Of a stretch of DNA of 33,975 nucleotides, positions 14,993 to 23,394 are shown piece by piece. Position 1 is the first letter of the stretch, and each line of letters starts with the position of its first letter. The notes beneath the pieces are model-generated. The model did no database searches and was not told the DNA's origin. It saw only the letters and a program-made list of their open reading frames with translations. Source of the stretch: Desulfobacula sp. (GTDB lineage: Bacteria; Desulfobacterota; Desulfobacteria; Desulfobacterales; Desulfobacteraceae); NCBI RefSeq assembly GCF_030611305.1, contig NZ_JAUWQB010000035.1, forward strand, positions 1 to 33,975. The letters run 5' to 3'. The position numbers and the translations under genes were made by a program.

Positions 14993-15733
14993 ATGGGAAA
15001 ACCGGTATTGTTTGAAACTAAAGAAGGAATAGCGATGATTACTTTGAATCGACCGGAGAAGCGTAACGCCATTAACCGGGAACTTCTAATACATCTTTAT
15101 AATTACCTTGATGAGGTCTCAAGCAATGATAAGATCCGGGTTGCTATCATCACCGGAAACGGCAAATCATTTTGTGCGGGGCTTGATCTGTCTGTGATTG
15201 AAACAGAGAATCTTTTTGATCCCCGCGGCGATGGAAAAGACTTGCCCGATGTCATCGAAGATTGTAAAAAACCCATAATCGGAGCTATCAACGGTCATGC
15301 CATCACAGGCGGTTTTGAGATAGCCTTGAACTGTGATTTTCTTATTGCTTCGGAACGCGCTTCTTTTGCTGATACTCATGCAAAAGTGGGGATTCATCCG
15401 GGTTGGGGTATGACCCAACTTCTACAGCAGGCAGTGGGTCAGCGAATGGCCAAACAGCTGTCTTTTACCTGTCAATTTATTGGGACTGAAAAGGCCATGC
15501 AATGCGGTCTTGTAAATGAGGTGGTTCCTCATGAGGAACTTATACCCCGCGCTAAACAGATATCAACAGAAATCTGCGCTGTAAATCAGGAGATGCTGGG
15601 AGTTGTAAAAGACTTGATCAAGTATAAAAATCGTGTCACCCTGCAGGAAGCTTTTGCTCACGAACGTGAAGGATTCAGGACGTTTGCAAGAAAGTTCTTA
15701 AAGCATAGCAAAGCATTCCAAAAAAAAGTGTGA
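14993..15733 (+). CDS. Enoyl-CoA hydratase/isomerase family protein (crotonase fold)
   Basis: This 246-residue crotonase-superfamily protein acts on acyl-CoA thioesters in the cytoplasm. The CoA-binding and oxyanion-hole segments are present (RPEKRNAIN, SFCAGLDLS, INGHAITGGFE). Glu109 in GGFEIAL matches the first catalytic Glu of rat mitochondrial hydratase. The second Glu (PEI...G in that enzyme) is replaced by His129 (ADTHAKVGIHPGWGMTQ). Many annotated bacterial homologues share this THAKVG form, so it may not be a standard hydratase. The start ATG has a nearby AGGAAACAGGGA. The 167 bases after it, up to 15900, contain no gene or clear terminator. Confidence 0.88.
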   Translation: MGKPVLFETKEGIAMITLNRPEKRNAINRELLIHLYNYLDEVSSNDKIRVAIITGNGKSFCAGLDLSVIETENLFDPRGDGKDLPDVIEDCKKPIIGAINGHAITGGFEIALNCDFLIASERASFADTHAKVGIHPGWGMTQLLQQAVGQRMAKQLSFTCQFIGTEKAMQCGLVNEVVPHEELIPRAKQISTEICAVNQEMLGVVKDLIKYKNRVTLQEAFAHEREGFRTFARKFLKHSKAFQKKV

Positions 15734-15900
15734 AAGCTGCCCTGCATTGCACCCCAATAGCATCCCAAGCCATTCTTCCGCAATACACATTATATAACCA
15801 CCTTGTGTTGAAAAATTATTTATTAATCATAGCCAAAGTTAAATCACAATGGTATTGATTGCAATATAGAACGAACTGAAAAAATGTAAAAGGTCTTACT

Positions 15901-17070
15901 ATGAAGGGTTGTAATAGAATCAGTGCCATTGTTTTCTTATTTATTTTCTTGATTTTTTCATCTGTACTTGCAGCAGACAAGATGGATTTATCTATTAAAC
16001 CCCAAAAAAATAATCACCTGAAATGGAGAATTGGTTATTATGAAGGTGGAGAATTTCTTCATTATCAGCTCAATTTTATGGCGACAGTTAAAGGATTAAT
16101 GACATATGGTTGGATTGAACCCATTGATATTCCAGATCAGAAAGGTGAGCAAACCATTGAATTATGGAAGTGGTTGGTTAAGAATGTTAAAAGCGATTAT
16201 ATTGAATTTGTTAAGGATGCCCATTATACAGCAAATTGGGATGATTCTCTGATCGAAAAGGTTGTTGCAACAATCATTAATCGACTGAATACAAAAAAAG
16301 ATATCGATCTTATGATTGCAGCAGGTACGACAGCAGGCCGAGGTTTATCTAACAACAAACATCATACTCCGACTATTGTAATATCCTCATCAGATCCGAT
16401 AGGCGCTGGAATAGTAAAAAGTGCTGAAAATTCAGGATATGAGCATGTTTTGGCCCGTGTTGACCCATTTCGATATGAGCGGCAAATCCGTATTTTCCAT
16501 GAAATCATCGGATTTAAAAAATTAGGGGTGGCATATTCAGATACGCCTAATGGAAGAACCTATGCAGCAATCAGCGATATCGAAAAAATCTCAAAAGAGT
16601 ACGGATTTGAAATTGTCCGTTGTTACACCCAGGATGAAATTATGGATGTAAAAGTCTGTGAAGAGAGTGTTAAAAATTGTTTTCGTGAATTAAGCAATAA
16701 AACAGATGCCATCTATGTGACGGCACAAAATGGTGTCAACCCAAACAGTATCCCGGATTTGGTTGATATTGTAAACAAGGCACAAATTCCGACCTTTTCC
16801 CAATCAAGTTCCACCGAAGTGAAAGCCGGTTTTTTAATGAGTATTTCCCAGGCTACTTGGAAATATGCAGGTGACTTTTACGCAAAAACAATTGCCAAGA
16901 CGTTTAATGGAGCAAAAATTGGGCAATTAGAACAAGTATTTGAAGACCCGACAAAAATGACCATTAATCTGGAAAGTGCAAAAAAAATCAGTTTTCGATT
17001 TCCCCTTGATATTCTTGCTGGCGCCTTTGAGATATATGAAACGATTGAAGAACCTGAAAACCAGCAATGA
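15901..17070 (+). CDS. Periplasmic ABC-type substrate-binding protein (ABC_sub_bind family)
   Basis: This 389-residue protein has a Sec signal peptide (hydrophobic stretch to about residue 24, SSVLA-ADK). The two-lobed fold of the ABC_sub_bind/peripla_BP family is suggested by WRIGYYEGGEF, DLMIAAGTTAGRGL, TIVISSSDPIGAGIV and KKLGVAYSDTPNGR. Members of this family usually feed an ABC permease, but no permease or ATPase gene lies nearby. A hybrid sensor kinase starts 38 bases downstream, so this protein may act as the periplasmic ligand sensor for that kinase. The ligand cannot be told from sequence. No clear promoter was identified. Confidence 0.85.
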   Translation: MKGCNRISAIVFLFIFLIFSSVLAADKMDLSIKPQKNNHLKWRIGYYEGGEFLHYQLNFMATVKGLMTYGWIEPIDIPDQKGEQTIELWKWLVKNVKSDYIEFVKDAHYTANWDDSLIEKVVATIINRLNTKKDIDLMIAAGTTAGRGLSNNKHHTPTIVISSSDPIGAGIVKSAENSGYEHVLARVDPFRYERQIRIFHEIIGFKKLGVAYSDTPNGRTYAAISDIEKISKEYGFEIVRCYTQDEIMDVKVCEESVKNCFRELSNKTDAIYVTAQNGVNPNSIPDLVDIVNKAQIPTFSQSSSTEVKAGFLMSISQATWKYAGDFYAKTIAKTFNGAKIGQLEQVFEDPTKMTINLESAKKISFRFPLDILAGAFEIYETIEEPENQQ

Positions 17071-17108
17071 ATCATCTAAGATAGGGTTTTCATACCTGGG
17101 AAGCGTAT

Positions 17109-19634
17109 ATGTTCAAGACTATAAGATCAAAAATAATCCTGCTTGTTGTCGGGCTTATGGTTGCCACCTCAATATCGTTTATATTTATTACGACAACGCA
17201 TTATCAAGCCCAAATCAGTTCACAGCAATATAATTTAACCAAAGAGACGTTGGCATCGACAATTCGAATCATTGACAATGAGTTTAATGATATCCTGTCT
17301 TATGAAATCGATACCATAAAGAATCAACGGTCCGTTATGAAGAATATCGGTACCAGCCTCCTGTCCATGGTCGATTCGTTTCATGATCTGCATAAATCCG
17401 GAATATTAACCGAGCGGCTGGCAAAAGAAAAATGTCTGGACAGGATTGATACGTACCGTTATCAGGAAGACCACTATTCCTTTGTTTATGACTTAGGCTT
17501 GAACGGTATATCCCATCCCAACAAAGAGATGGTGGGTAAAAAATGGACCGGATTTGAAGACCTCAAGAAAAAAGATGCGTTAAAGCTGATTCGAGACGTT
17601 ATTAAAAATGAAAAAAAAGTATTTACCGTTTTTATGTGGCCGAGGCTTGAGGATATGAGGTTGGTAAAACATATGGGATTCTTTCTGTATTTCCCCCAGT
17701 GGGAATGGATTATCGGGGTAGCTCATGAGATGGTTGACATAGAAAAAAATTCTTTGACAAAAGAGAAATCAGCCCTTGTAAAATTGAGCAGGGTAATCAG
17801 CCAAACCAATTTGAATAAAATCGGTGGCATCCTTATTTTTGATGACAATGGAACGATTATCCTCAACACGTCCAAGCTAAAGGATATTGATTTTGGCAAG
17901 GTTGTGGTTTCGATTCGCAACAACACAAAAACACAATCGGGGAAAACCTTAAATAATTTTGGAGAACTTGTCGAATATAGATATACCAACAATCACCAAA
18001 AAGAATTAAAACAGACCGCCTATGCTTATTCTTATAAACACGTTAACTGGAATGTAGCCGCTTTTTTTGATTGGACTGAATTTAAAAAACTCAGTATTGT
18101 CATTGCTACCAGACAATTCCTCCTTTTATTCCTTGTTTCGATTACAGGTATTGCGGTTGCTGTTTTTATCAGTAGAAAGATCGCATTTTCTATCTCCAGA
18201 TTAGCTGAATACGCAAGGCAATTGCCAACCTACAACTTTGGGATGGACCAAAACCCGAAATTAGACTACATCACATCACATAACCGAGATGAGGACATCA
18301 AGGAACTGGTAAATGCCTTTTCATTCATGGAATTCCAACTTGGCAAATATATTCGCGAATTGGAAAGCCATAAGAAGAACCTTGAAGAATTGGTGAATAT
18401 CAGAACCAACGAATTACTCGAACTGAATGAAGAGCTTGTAATCAAAACAGAAGCAGCTGAAGCCGCAACCAAAACCAAATCCGAATTTCTGGCAAACATG
18501 AGCCATGAAATACGGACGCCTTTAAATGCATTGCTCGGATTCAGCGAATTATTGTCCATTGAGCTGAATGATCCTAGACAGAAAAACTATATTGATGCAA
18601 TGAAAACTGCCGGGAAAAGCCTTCTTATATTAATAAACGATATTCTTGATCTTTCAAAAATGGAAGCCTATAAAATGGTCTTCAAATATGAACCGGTGAA
18701 CCTTAAAATTTTATTTACGGAAATCGAGTATGTTTTTAAAGACAAAATTACCAACAAGGGCATTCGGTTCGTGGTGGATCTGGCAGAGGACCTGCCGATT
18801 CACCTGATTCTTGATGAAACCAGAATTAGGCAAATCCTTTTAAACCTTGTGGGCAATGCAGCCAAATTTACTGAAAAAGGATTGATCAAACTGACTGCCC
18901 AAAAACAGGCGACCCGGAACTTGGACACGATAGACCTGATCATCAAGGTTGAGGATACAGGTCTCGGGATTGAAGGAAAGGAAGTAAATTTAATATTTGA
19001 ATTATTTAAACAGTCTGATGGACAAATAAGCAAGAAGTATGGCGGGACAGGGCTTGGGCTTGCAATTTGTAAAAGGCTTACCGAGGCAATGGGCGGGCAG
19101 ATCAGTGTTATAAGTAAAAAAGGGGTTGGAAGCACATTTATAATCAACTTAAAAAATGTAAAGACTTCATCAGATGAAGTAGTAATTGTGGAAGAACAGA
19201 GGTCTACAAGCGAAAACGGTTCGCCTTATTTTGAAAAAAAGAGGATACTGATTGTCGATGATAATGAGTCCAATCGTTTCATGCTAAAGGAACTTTTAAG
19301 CAAATTCAACCAAGATGTTCTTGAAGCCTACAATGGTAACGAAGCACTTTTAATGGTAAGAGAAAATACACCGGATATCATTATTATGGATATCAGGATG
19401 CCGGTGATGGATGGGAACCAGGCCACTAAGGTACTCAAGTCAGATCCTAACACAAAACACATCCCAATTATTGCGTTTACAGGCGATATGGTGGCAAAGA
19501 CAAAAACAGGTGCTTTAAAAAAGGGATATGATGGATATCTCACCAAACCTGTTAAAATTCAGGAATTGACAAATGAATTATCTAAATACATAAGGGTGGC
19601 AACCCCTGATAGAGAGAAGACTAAACAGGATTAA
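17109..19634 (+). CDS. Cache-domain hybrid sensor histidine kinase with receiver
   Basis: This 841-residue membrane kinase starts with a helix at about 8-29. It is followed by a large periplasmic region (about 30-330) that looks like two Cache-type sensing units (DHYSFVYDLGLNGISHPN and ILIFDDNGTIILN). A second membrane helix lies at about 332-355 and a HAMP-like region follows. HisKA has phosphoacceptor His466 (MSHEIRTPLN). The ATPase domain has NLVGNAAKF, DTGLGI and GGTGLGLAI. The C-terminal receiver has DD (717-718), phospho-acceptor Asp761 (IIIMDIRMPVMDG) and Lys813. No separate output regulator is encoded next to it, so phosphotransfer must reach an unlinked partner. It likely forms an operon with the preceding binding protein. 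Confidence 0.93.
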   Translation: MFKTIRSKIILLVVGLMVATSISFIFITTTHYQAQISSQQYNLTKETLASTIRIIDNEFNDILSYEIDTIKNQRSVMKNIGTSLLSMVDSFHDLHKSGILTERLAKEKCLDRIDTYRYQEDHYSFVYDLGLNGISHPNKEMVGKKWTGFEDLKKKDALKLIRDVIKNEKKVFTVFMWPRLEDMRLVKHMGFFLYFPQWEWIIGVAHEMVDIEKNSLTKEKSALVKLSRVISQTNLNKIGGILIFDDNGTIILNTSKLKDIDFGKVVVSIRNNTKTQSGKTLNNFGELVEYRYTNNHQKELKQTAYAYSYKHVNWNVAAFFDWTEFKKLSIVIATRQFLLLFLVSITGIAVAVFISRKIAFSISRLAEYARQLPTYNFGMDQNPKLDYITSHNRDEDIKELVNAFSFMEFQLGKYIRELESHKKNLEELVNIRTNELLELNEELVIKTEAAEAATKTKSEFLANMSHEIRTPLNALLGFSELLSIELNDPRQKNYIDAMKTAGKSLLILINDILDLSKMEAYKMVFKYEPVNLKILFTEIEYVFKDKITNKGIRFVVDLAEDLPIHLILDETRIRQILLNLVGNAAKFTEKGLIKLTAQKQATRNLDTIDLIIKVEDTGLGIEGKEVNLIFELFKQSDGQISKKYGGTGLGLAICKRLTEAMGGQISVISKKGVGSTFIINLKNVKTSSDEVVIVEEQRSTSENGSPYFEKKRILIVDDNESNRFMLKELLSKFNQDVLEAYNGNEALLMVRENTPDIIIMDIRMPVMDGNQATKVLKSDPNTKHIPIIAFTGDMVAKTKTGALKKGYDGYLTKPVKIQELTNELSKYIRVATPDREKTKQD

Positions 19635-19665
19635 ACGTCAGACGCTCTCGTGGCGGAGGACGTTT
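19633..19665 (+). terminator. Weak candidate terminator after the hybrid kinase
   Basis: AAACGTC and GACGTTT form a perfect 7-bp stem around a 19-base loop, starting at the kinase stop codon. Only four T residues follow, so termination is uncertain. Confidence 0.3.
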
Positions 19666-19752
19666 TGCATCCTGTCGAACTTATATTAATTTTAAAAAAG
19701 GATATTCTTCCTTGAATAGCTGATCCGAAAATTTGAAAATCCGCTCAAAGTT

Positions 19753-20514
19753 TCAGGAAGTAATGGAAAACTGCCTGTCTGAATATTTTGAGTTGTTTTT
19801 AAGGTCATAGGTTCGTTCCGTGATTTCGATATGGCCATTTTTATCCATCAGCATCACAGTGGATGACCTTGTGCCGTAAATGTCATTTTGGATAAACAAG
19901 GGGGACAGGATTCTTTCCCATTCAAGTCCTACACCGGTATGGGGAAGCAGGCTGTCATCAGGGATGGATTGATCCGTGAGTATGGGAAAAAGGGACTCAG
20001 ACGAGATATTTTCATTGATAGCCTGTTCTAATGCTTTTTTCCCGGATGTCACCTTGGGCCAGGATGTGTCCAAAAATCGGTTGGAAACTCCGTGGATGCC
20101 CGGGTTTATTTTCTCAATCCGGTTTTTCAGGTTGGAGAACCAGAAGAGATCCTCTTTGTTGCCAAAAAGCAGATTAAATCCATTGTATGAATCTGCCTTT
20201 TTTTTGAACGCATTAAAATGGGTTTCAGAAGATTCACTGGATTCAAGAAAATCAATAATAATTTCACCCCTTGAGGGAGCATTTTGTTTGATTGAGGCAG
20301 GGTCCCGGTAATTTGTAAGGGCTGCAAATTTGCCATTTTTATGAACCCCGAACCAGGTGCCTCCCTGGTCGAGATCTTTTCCGGCAAGAATGGAGGGATT
20401 GTCCTGCCAGAAGCCCATCCGGGCAGTGGGCCTCTGATAAAATTCATCCCTGTTGGCAGCAAGAATTAAAGGATATTTCCTTGAAACTTTATATCCAAAG
20501 AGGATTAAACACAT
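19753..20514 (-). CDS. NRDE family protein (TANGO2 homologue)
   Basis: This 253-residue protein begins MCLILFGYKV and continues with LAANRDEFYQRPT, which holds the NRDE motif that names the family. The Cys right after the initiator Met is conserved and has been suggested as an N-terminal nucleophile. Human TANGO2 is linked to metabolic crises, and bacterial members are uncharacterised or proposed in haem handling. GGTWFGVHKNGKFAALTNYR also matches the family. AAGGAAAT precedes the ATG at 20514. It is transcribed away from the thiolase gene, with 103 bases between the two starts. Confidence 0.9.
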   Translation of the reverse strand: MCLILFGYKVSRKYPLILAANRDEFYQRPTARMGFWQDNPSILAGKDLDQGGTWFGVHKNGKFAALTNYRDPASIKQNAPSRGEIIIDFLESSESSETHFNAFKKKADSYNGFNLLFGNKEDLFWFSNLKNRIEKINPGIHGVSNRFLDTSWPKVTSGKKALEQAINENISSESLFPILTDQSIPDDSLLPHTGVGLEWERILSPLFIQNDIYGTRSSTVMLMDKNGHIEITERTYDLKNNSKYSDRQFSITS

Positions 20515-20549
20515 GCATATTTCCTTGTTTTTTATTTGTCTCTTTGTTA

Positions 20550-20578
20550 TTGATCCCGTGATGTAGTTAAAATATAAC
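20550..20578 (+). promoter_or_regulatory. Predicted sigma70-type promoter of the thiolase gene
   Basis: TTGATC (20550-20555) and TATAAC (20573-20578) are separated by 17 bases. The predicted start is about 33 bases before the thiolase ATG, with GGAGG of the ribosome binding site at 20606-20610. Confidence 0.5.
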
Positions 20579-20617
20579 TGCTAATAAAGAAAAAATCAAT
20601 ATTGATGGAGGCTTTAA

Positions 20618-21904
20618 ATGAAAGATGTTGTTATTGTCAGTGGTGTCAGAACGCCTGTAGGATCATTTGGCGGTTCCTTGAAAAGTGTACCTGTGGTTGA
20701 TCTGGGTACAATAGTAATGAAAGATGTTTTAAAAAGAGTCGGGTTAAAACCTGCTGTGGATGCATCCCAGGATGAATTTTCTCCGGATACATTAAAAGGT
20801 CAGGGCATGATCGATCTTGAAAAAAAGGGATATGATTATGATGATTCCCTGGCTCCTGTATTTATTGATGAAGTGATCATGGGCAATGTTTTGCAGGCCG
20901 GACAGGGCCAGAATACAGCCCGACAGGCCATGATCGCAGCAGGTATCTCAAGGCAGAGTCCTGCCTTTACAATAAATAAAATATGCGGTTCAGGCCTTAA
21001 AGCCATTGCTCTTGGTGCCCAGGCCATTATGGCAGGAGGGGCAGAAGTGATCCTTGCCGGCGGTCAGGAAAGCATGAGTAATGCCCCCATGGCATTGAAC
21101 AAAGCCAGATGGGGACATCGAATGGAACTGACCGGTATCGGACCTGTCCATGACTTGATGGTATTTGACGGATTATATGAGATTTTTTATGGATACCACA
21201 TGGGGCTCACTGCTGAAAATATTGTAGAAAAATATGGTATCTCAAGGGAAGAGCAGGATCAACTGGCTTTGTTGAGCCATGCAAGAGCGTTTGCTGCCGT
21301 GAATGATGGCACATTTGCTGAAGAAATCGTACCTGTGGTAATTAAATCCCGCAGAGGGGATACCATTGTTGATAAAGATGAGCGCCCCATGGAAACCAGT
21401 ATGGAGAAAATGGCAAAACTTCGTCCGGCATTTAAAAAAGACGGAAGCGTAACTGCAGGAAATGCATCCGGAATTAATGATGCGGCTGCAGCTGTTCTTC
21501 TGATGTCCGAAGAAAAGGCAGATGAACTTGGCCTTGAAAAACTGGCAAAAATAAAAGGTTTTTCAGCCGGTGGACTTGATCCGGCCTACATGGGTCTTGG
21601 CCCTGTTCCGGCGGTGAAAAAAGTGTTGAAACAGACCGGTATGAGTATTGATGATATTGACTTGATTGAACTGAACGAAGCCTTTGCTGCCCAGGCCATC
21701 GGATGTATGAGAGAGCTGAATATTGATGTGGAAAGGCCGAATGAGCTGGGATCAGGAGTTTCACTGGGTCATCCCATCGGATGCACAGGGGCAAGACAGA
21801 TGGTTACCGCCATTAACCAGATGAAAAGAAAATCCTATTCCACAGGTCTGATCTCCATGTGTATCGGTGGTGGTATGGGTATGGCAATGATAATAGAAAG
21901 ATAA
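20618..21904 (+). CDS. Acetyl-CoA C-acyltransferase (thiolase) with an extra N-terminal loop
   Basis: This 428-residue thiolase condenses or cleaves acyl-CoA. All catalytic parts are present: nucleophile Cys123 (NKICGSGLKA), the NEAFAAQA motif, His385 (GVSLGHPIGCTGAR) and Cys415 (CIGGGMGMAM). Typical bacterial thiolases have about 390-395 residues. The surplus is an acidic insertion at about residues 47-82 (between VGLKPA and DEVIMGNV) that interrupts an otherwise standard N-terminal domain. GGAGG is well placed before the ATG. Possible roles include fatty-acid or aromatic-acid beta-oxidation and acetoacetyl-CoA formation; the sequence alone does not decide. No other pathway genes follow directly. 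Confidence 0.92.
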   Translation: MKDVVIVSGVRTPVGSFGGSLKSVPVVDLGTIVMKDVLKRVGLKPAVDASQDEFSPDTLKGQGMIDLEKKGYDYDDSLAPVFIDEVIMGNVLQAGQGQNTARQAMIAAGISRQSPAFTINKICGSGLKAIALGAQAIMAGGAEVILAGGQESMSNAPMALNKARWGHRMELTGIGPVHDLMVFDGLYEIFYGYHMGLTAENIVEKYGISREEQDQLALLSHARAFAAVNDGTFAEEIVPVVIKSRRGDTIVDKDERPMETSMEKMAKLRPAFKKDGSVTAGNASGINDAAAAVLLMSEEKADELGLEKLAKIKGFSAGGLDPAYMGLGPVPAVKKVLKQTGMSIDDIDLIELNEAFAAQAIGCMRELNIDVERPNELGSGVSLGHPIGCTGARQMVTAINQMKRKSYSTGLISMCIGGGMGMAMIIER

Positions 21905-22005
21905 GTTTGTCCTTTACTTGGATTCATTAAAATGGTAAAAAACCTTAGAGTTTTATTGGGTTGTAATAATGTTTGAAATGAAAGGCATAAAGGGGTGTTT
22001 CTATT

Positions 22006-22161
22006 ATGGATATTCCTAGGAAATTAGGCATATTGATTTTTACAGCGGTACCAGCCATCGTAGGTGGCGGTATTGTATATCATTTTTTTGGAAGTTTTGT
22101 TCAAGTCATTATATTTGAGATACTTCTTGTTCTGGCAGCTCTTGGTTTAATCAGCAGCTAA
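22006..22161 (+). CDS. Small two-helix membrane protein, 51 residues, unknown function
   Basis: An ATG at 22006 preceded by AAGGGGTG opens a 51-codon frame ending in TAA at 22161. The product has two hydrophobic stretches (residues about 8-23 and 31-49) joined by YHFFGSF, and a basic N-terminus (MDIPRKLG), as in small inner-membrane proteins. It starts 101 bases after the thiolase gene and is closed by a strong terminator 21 bases after its stop. I do not recognise a family. The ribosome binding site, composition and terminator support a real gene. Confidence 0.55.
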   Translation: MDIPRKLGILIFTAVPAIVGGGIVYHFFGSFVQVIIFEILLVLAALGLISS

Positions 22162-22182
22162 AACAAGATGATTATTTGATTT

Positions 22183-22239
22183 ATGTAAAGCCGCATTTGT
22201 GCAAGTTACTTTGCATATTGTGGCTTTACATGGTTTTTT
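22183..22239 (+). terminator. Strong intrinsic terminator
   Basis: ATGTAAAGCCGCA (22183-22195) pairs with TGTGGCTTTACAT (22219-22231), a 13-pair stem with one G-T. An inner TGCAA/TTGCA pairing continues the hairpin, and GG plus six T residues follow. It separates the small membrane protein from the AI-2E family gene. Confidence 0.9.
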
Positions 22240-22278
22240 ACCCTTTCCTTTTCTCTAAAATTTAACAGGTTTGGTGAA

Positions 22279-23394
22279 ATGTTGGAGCAAAAATTTTCTC
22301 AAAGAGCGGTGTTTGTCTTTTTTATTGCTCTGTTCTGCATTGCGATTCTGCTTGCTGGCAAGCTGATGGCTCCTTTTTTTGCTATCATCATATTAGGGGT
22401 TGTCTCCACAGGGGTTTTTAACCCGGTTTTCAAGTTTTTTTCAAAAAAACTGACACCGAGACTGGCATCCGTTCTTACCTGCATCCTTGTTTTTTTTGTT
22501 GTATTTATTCCAGTTGTCTTTTTTTTCGGGGTACTTTCCAAGGAGGCGTTTAATCTTTATGTCATGGCCAGGGATGCAGTTTTTTCAAACCAGTTAAAGG
22601 ATCTGCTTGAAAGCACACAGGTTCTTGAACGGTTCAATGAACTCCTGCTAAGGGCAAGGATTGAAAAAGTGGTGACCTGGGATGAGTTGATCAGTCCTAT
22701 CTCAGAGCTTGGAAAGTTTGTGGGATTCTCATTGTTTGAACAGGCCAAATTTATCACATCCAATGTGTTTAATATTGTGCTGTATTTCTGTTTGATGCTG
22801 ATTGTGGTATTTTATATGCTCATAGATGGGAATAAGTTTATAAAATACATGTATAACCTGTCTCCTTTGCCGGATGAACATGATGATAAGCTTTTTGAAA
22901 AATTTAAGGGCATGGCGGGTGCCGTTCTTATCGGCAATGGCCTTGGCGGCTTGATTCAGGGGGTTGCAGGCGGAGTGCTTTTCCTGTTTTTAGGATGGAA
23001 TTCTCCATTTTTATGGGGTGTGATTATGGGCTTTCTGGCCTTTTTGCCCATTTTGGGGATCGGGATTATACTGATTCCTGCCGCGGCAATTTTGATGCTG
23101 AAATCGAAATTTGCAGCAGGAATTTTTGTCCTTGTTTTTTATGCCGTGCTTTCCTGGGGAGTCGAGTATATTTTTAAACCCAAAGTGGTTGGCGACAGGG
23201 TGAGAATGCATCCGTTAATCGTATTTTTTGCAATTATCGGAGGGCTAAAGGCATATGGTTTGCTGGGTATTATTTACGGACCGTTGATTGCCACCCTGTT
23301 TTTAACCCTTTCAGACATATATTTTTCAAGTTTTCAATTTATGGTTGAACCCGGAAAGGTTCATAAAGAGAAAGAATTGGAGTTTAAACGTTGA
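22279..23394 (+). CDS. AI-2E family transporter (PerM/YdiK-like membrane protein)
   Basis: This 371-residue polytopic inner-membrane protein of the autoinducer-2 exporter-like/PerM family has paired N-terminal helices ([30 protein letters not shown]). After a long hydrophilic middle segment come the conserved C-terminal helices with [28 protein letters not shown] and [18 protein letters not shown]. Substrates are known for few members (AI-2, Na+/H+, or none assigned), so no transport role is given here. It starts after the terminator at 22239. Its TGA stop overlaps the TTG start of gyrA (TTGA). Confidence 0.9.
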   Translation: MLEQKFSQRAVFVFFIALFCIAILLAGKLMAPFFAIIILGVVSTGVFNPVFKFFSKKLTPRLASVLTCILVFFVVFIPVVFFFGVLSKEAFNLYVMARDAVFSNQLKDLLESTQVLERFNELLLRARIEKVVTWDELISPISELGKFVGFSLFEQAKFITSNVFNIVLYFCLMLIVVFYMLIDGNKFIKYMYNLSPLPDEHDDKLFEKFKGMAGAVLIGNGLGGLIQGVAGGVLFLFLGWNSPFLWGVIMGFLAFLPILGIGIILIPAAAILMLKSKFAAGIFVLVFYAVLSWGVEYIFKPKVVGDRVRMHPLIVFFAIIGGLKAYGLLGIIYGPLIATLFLTLSDIYFSSFQFMVEPGKVHKEKELEFKR

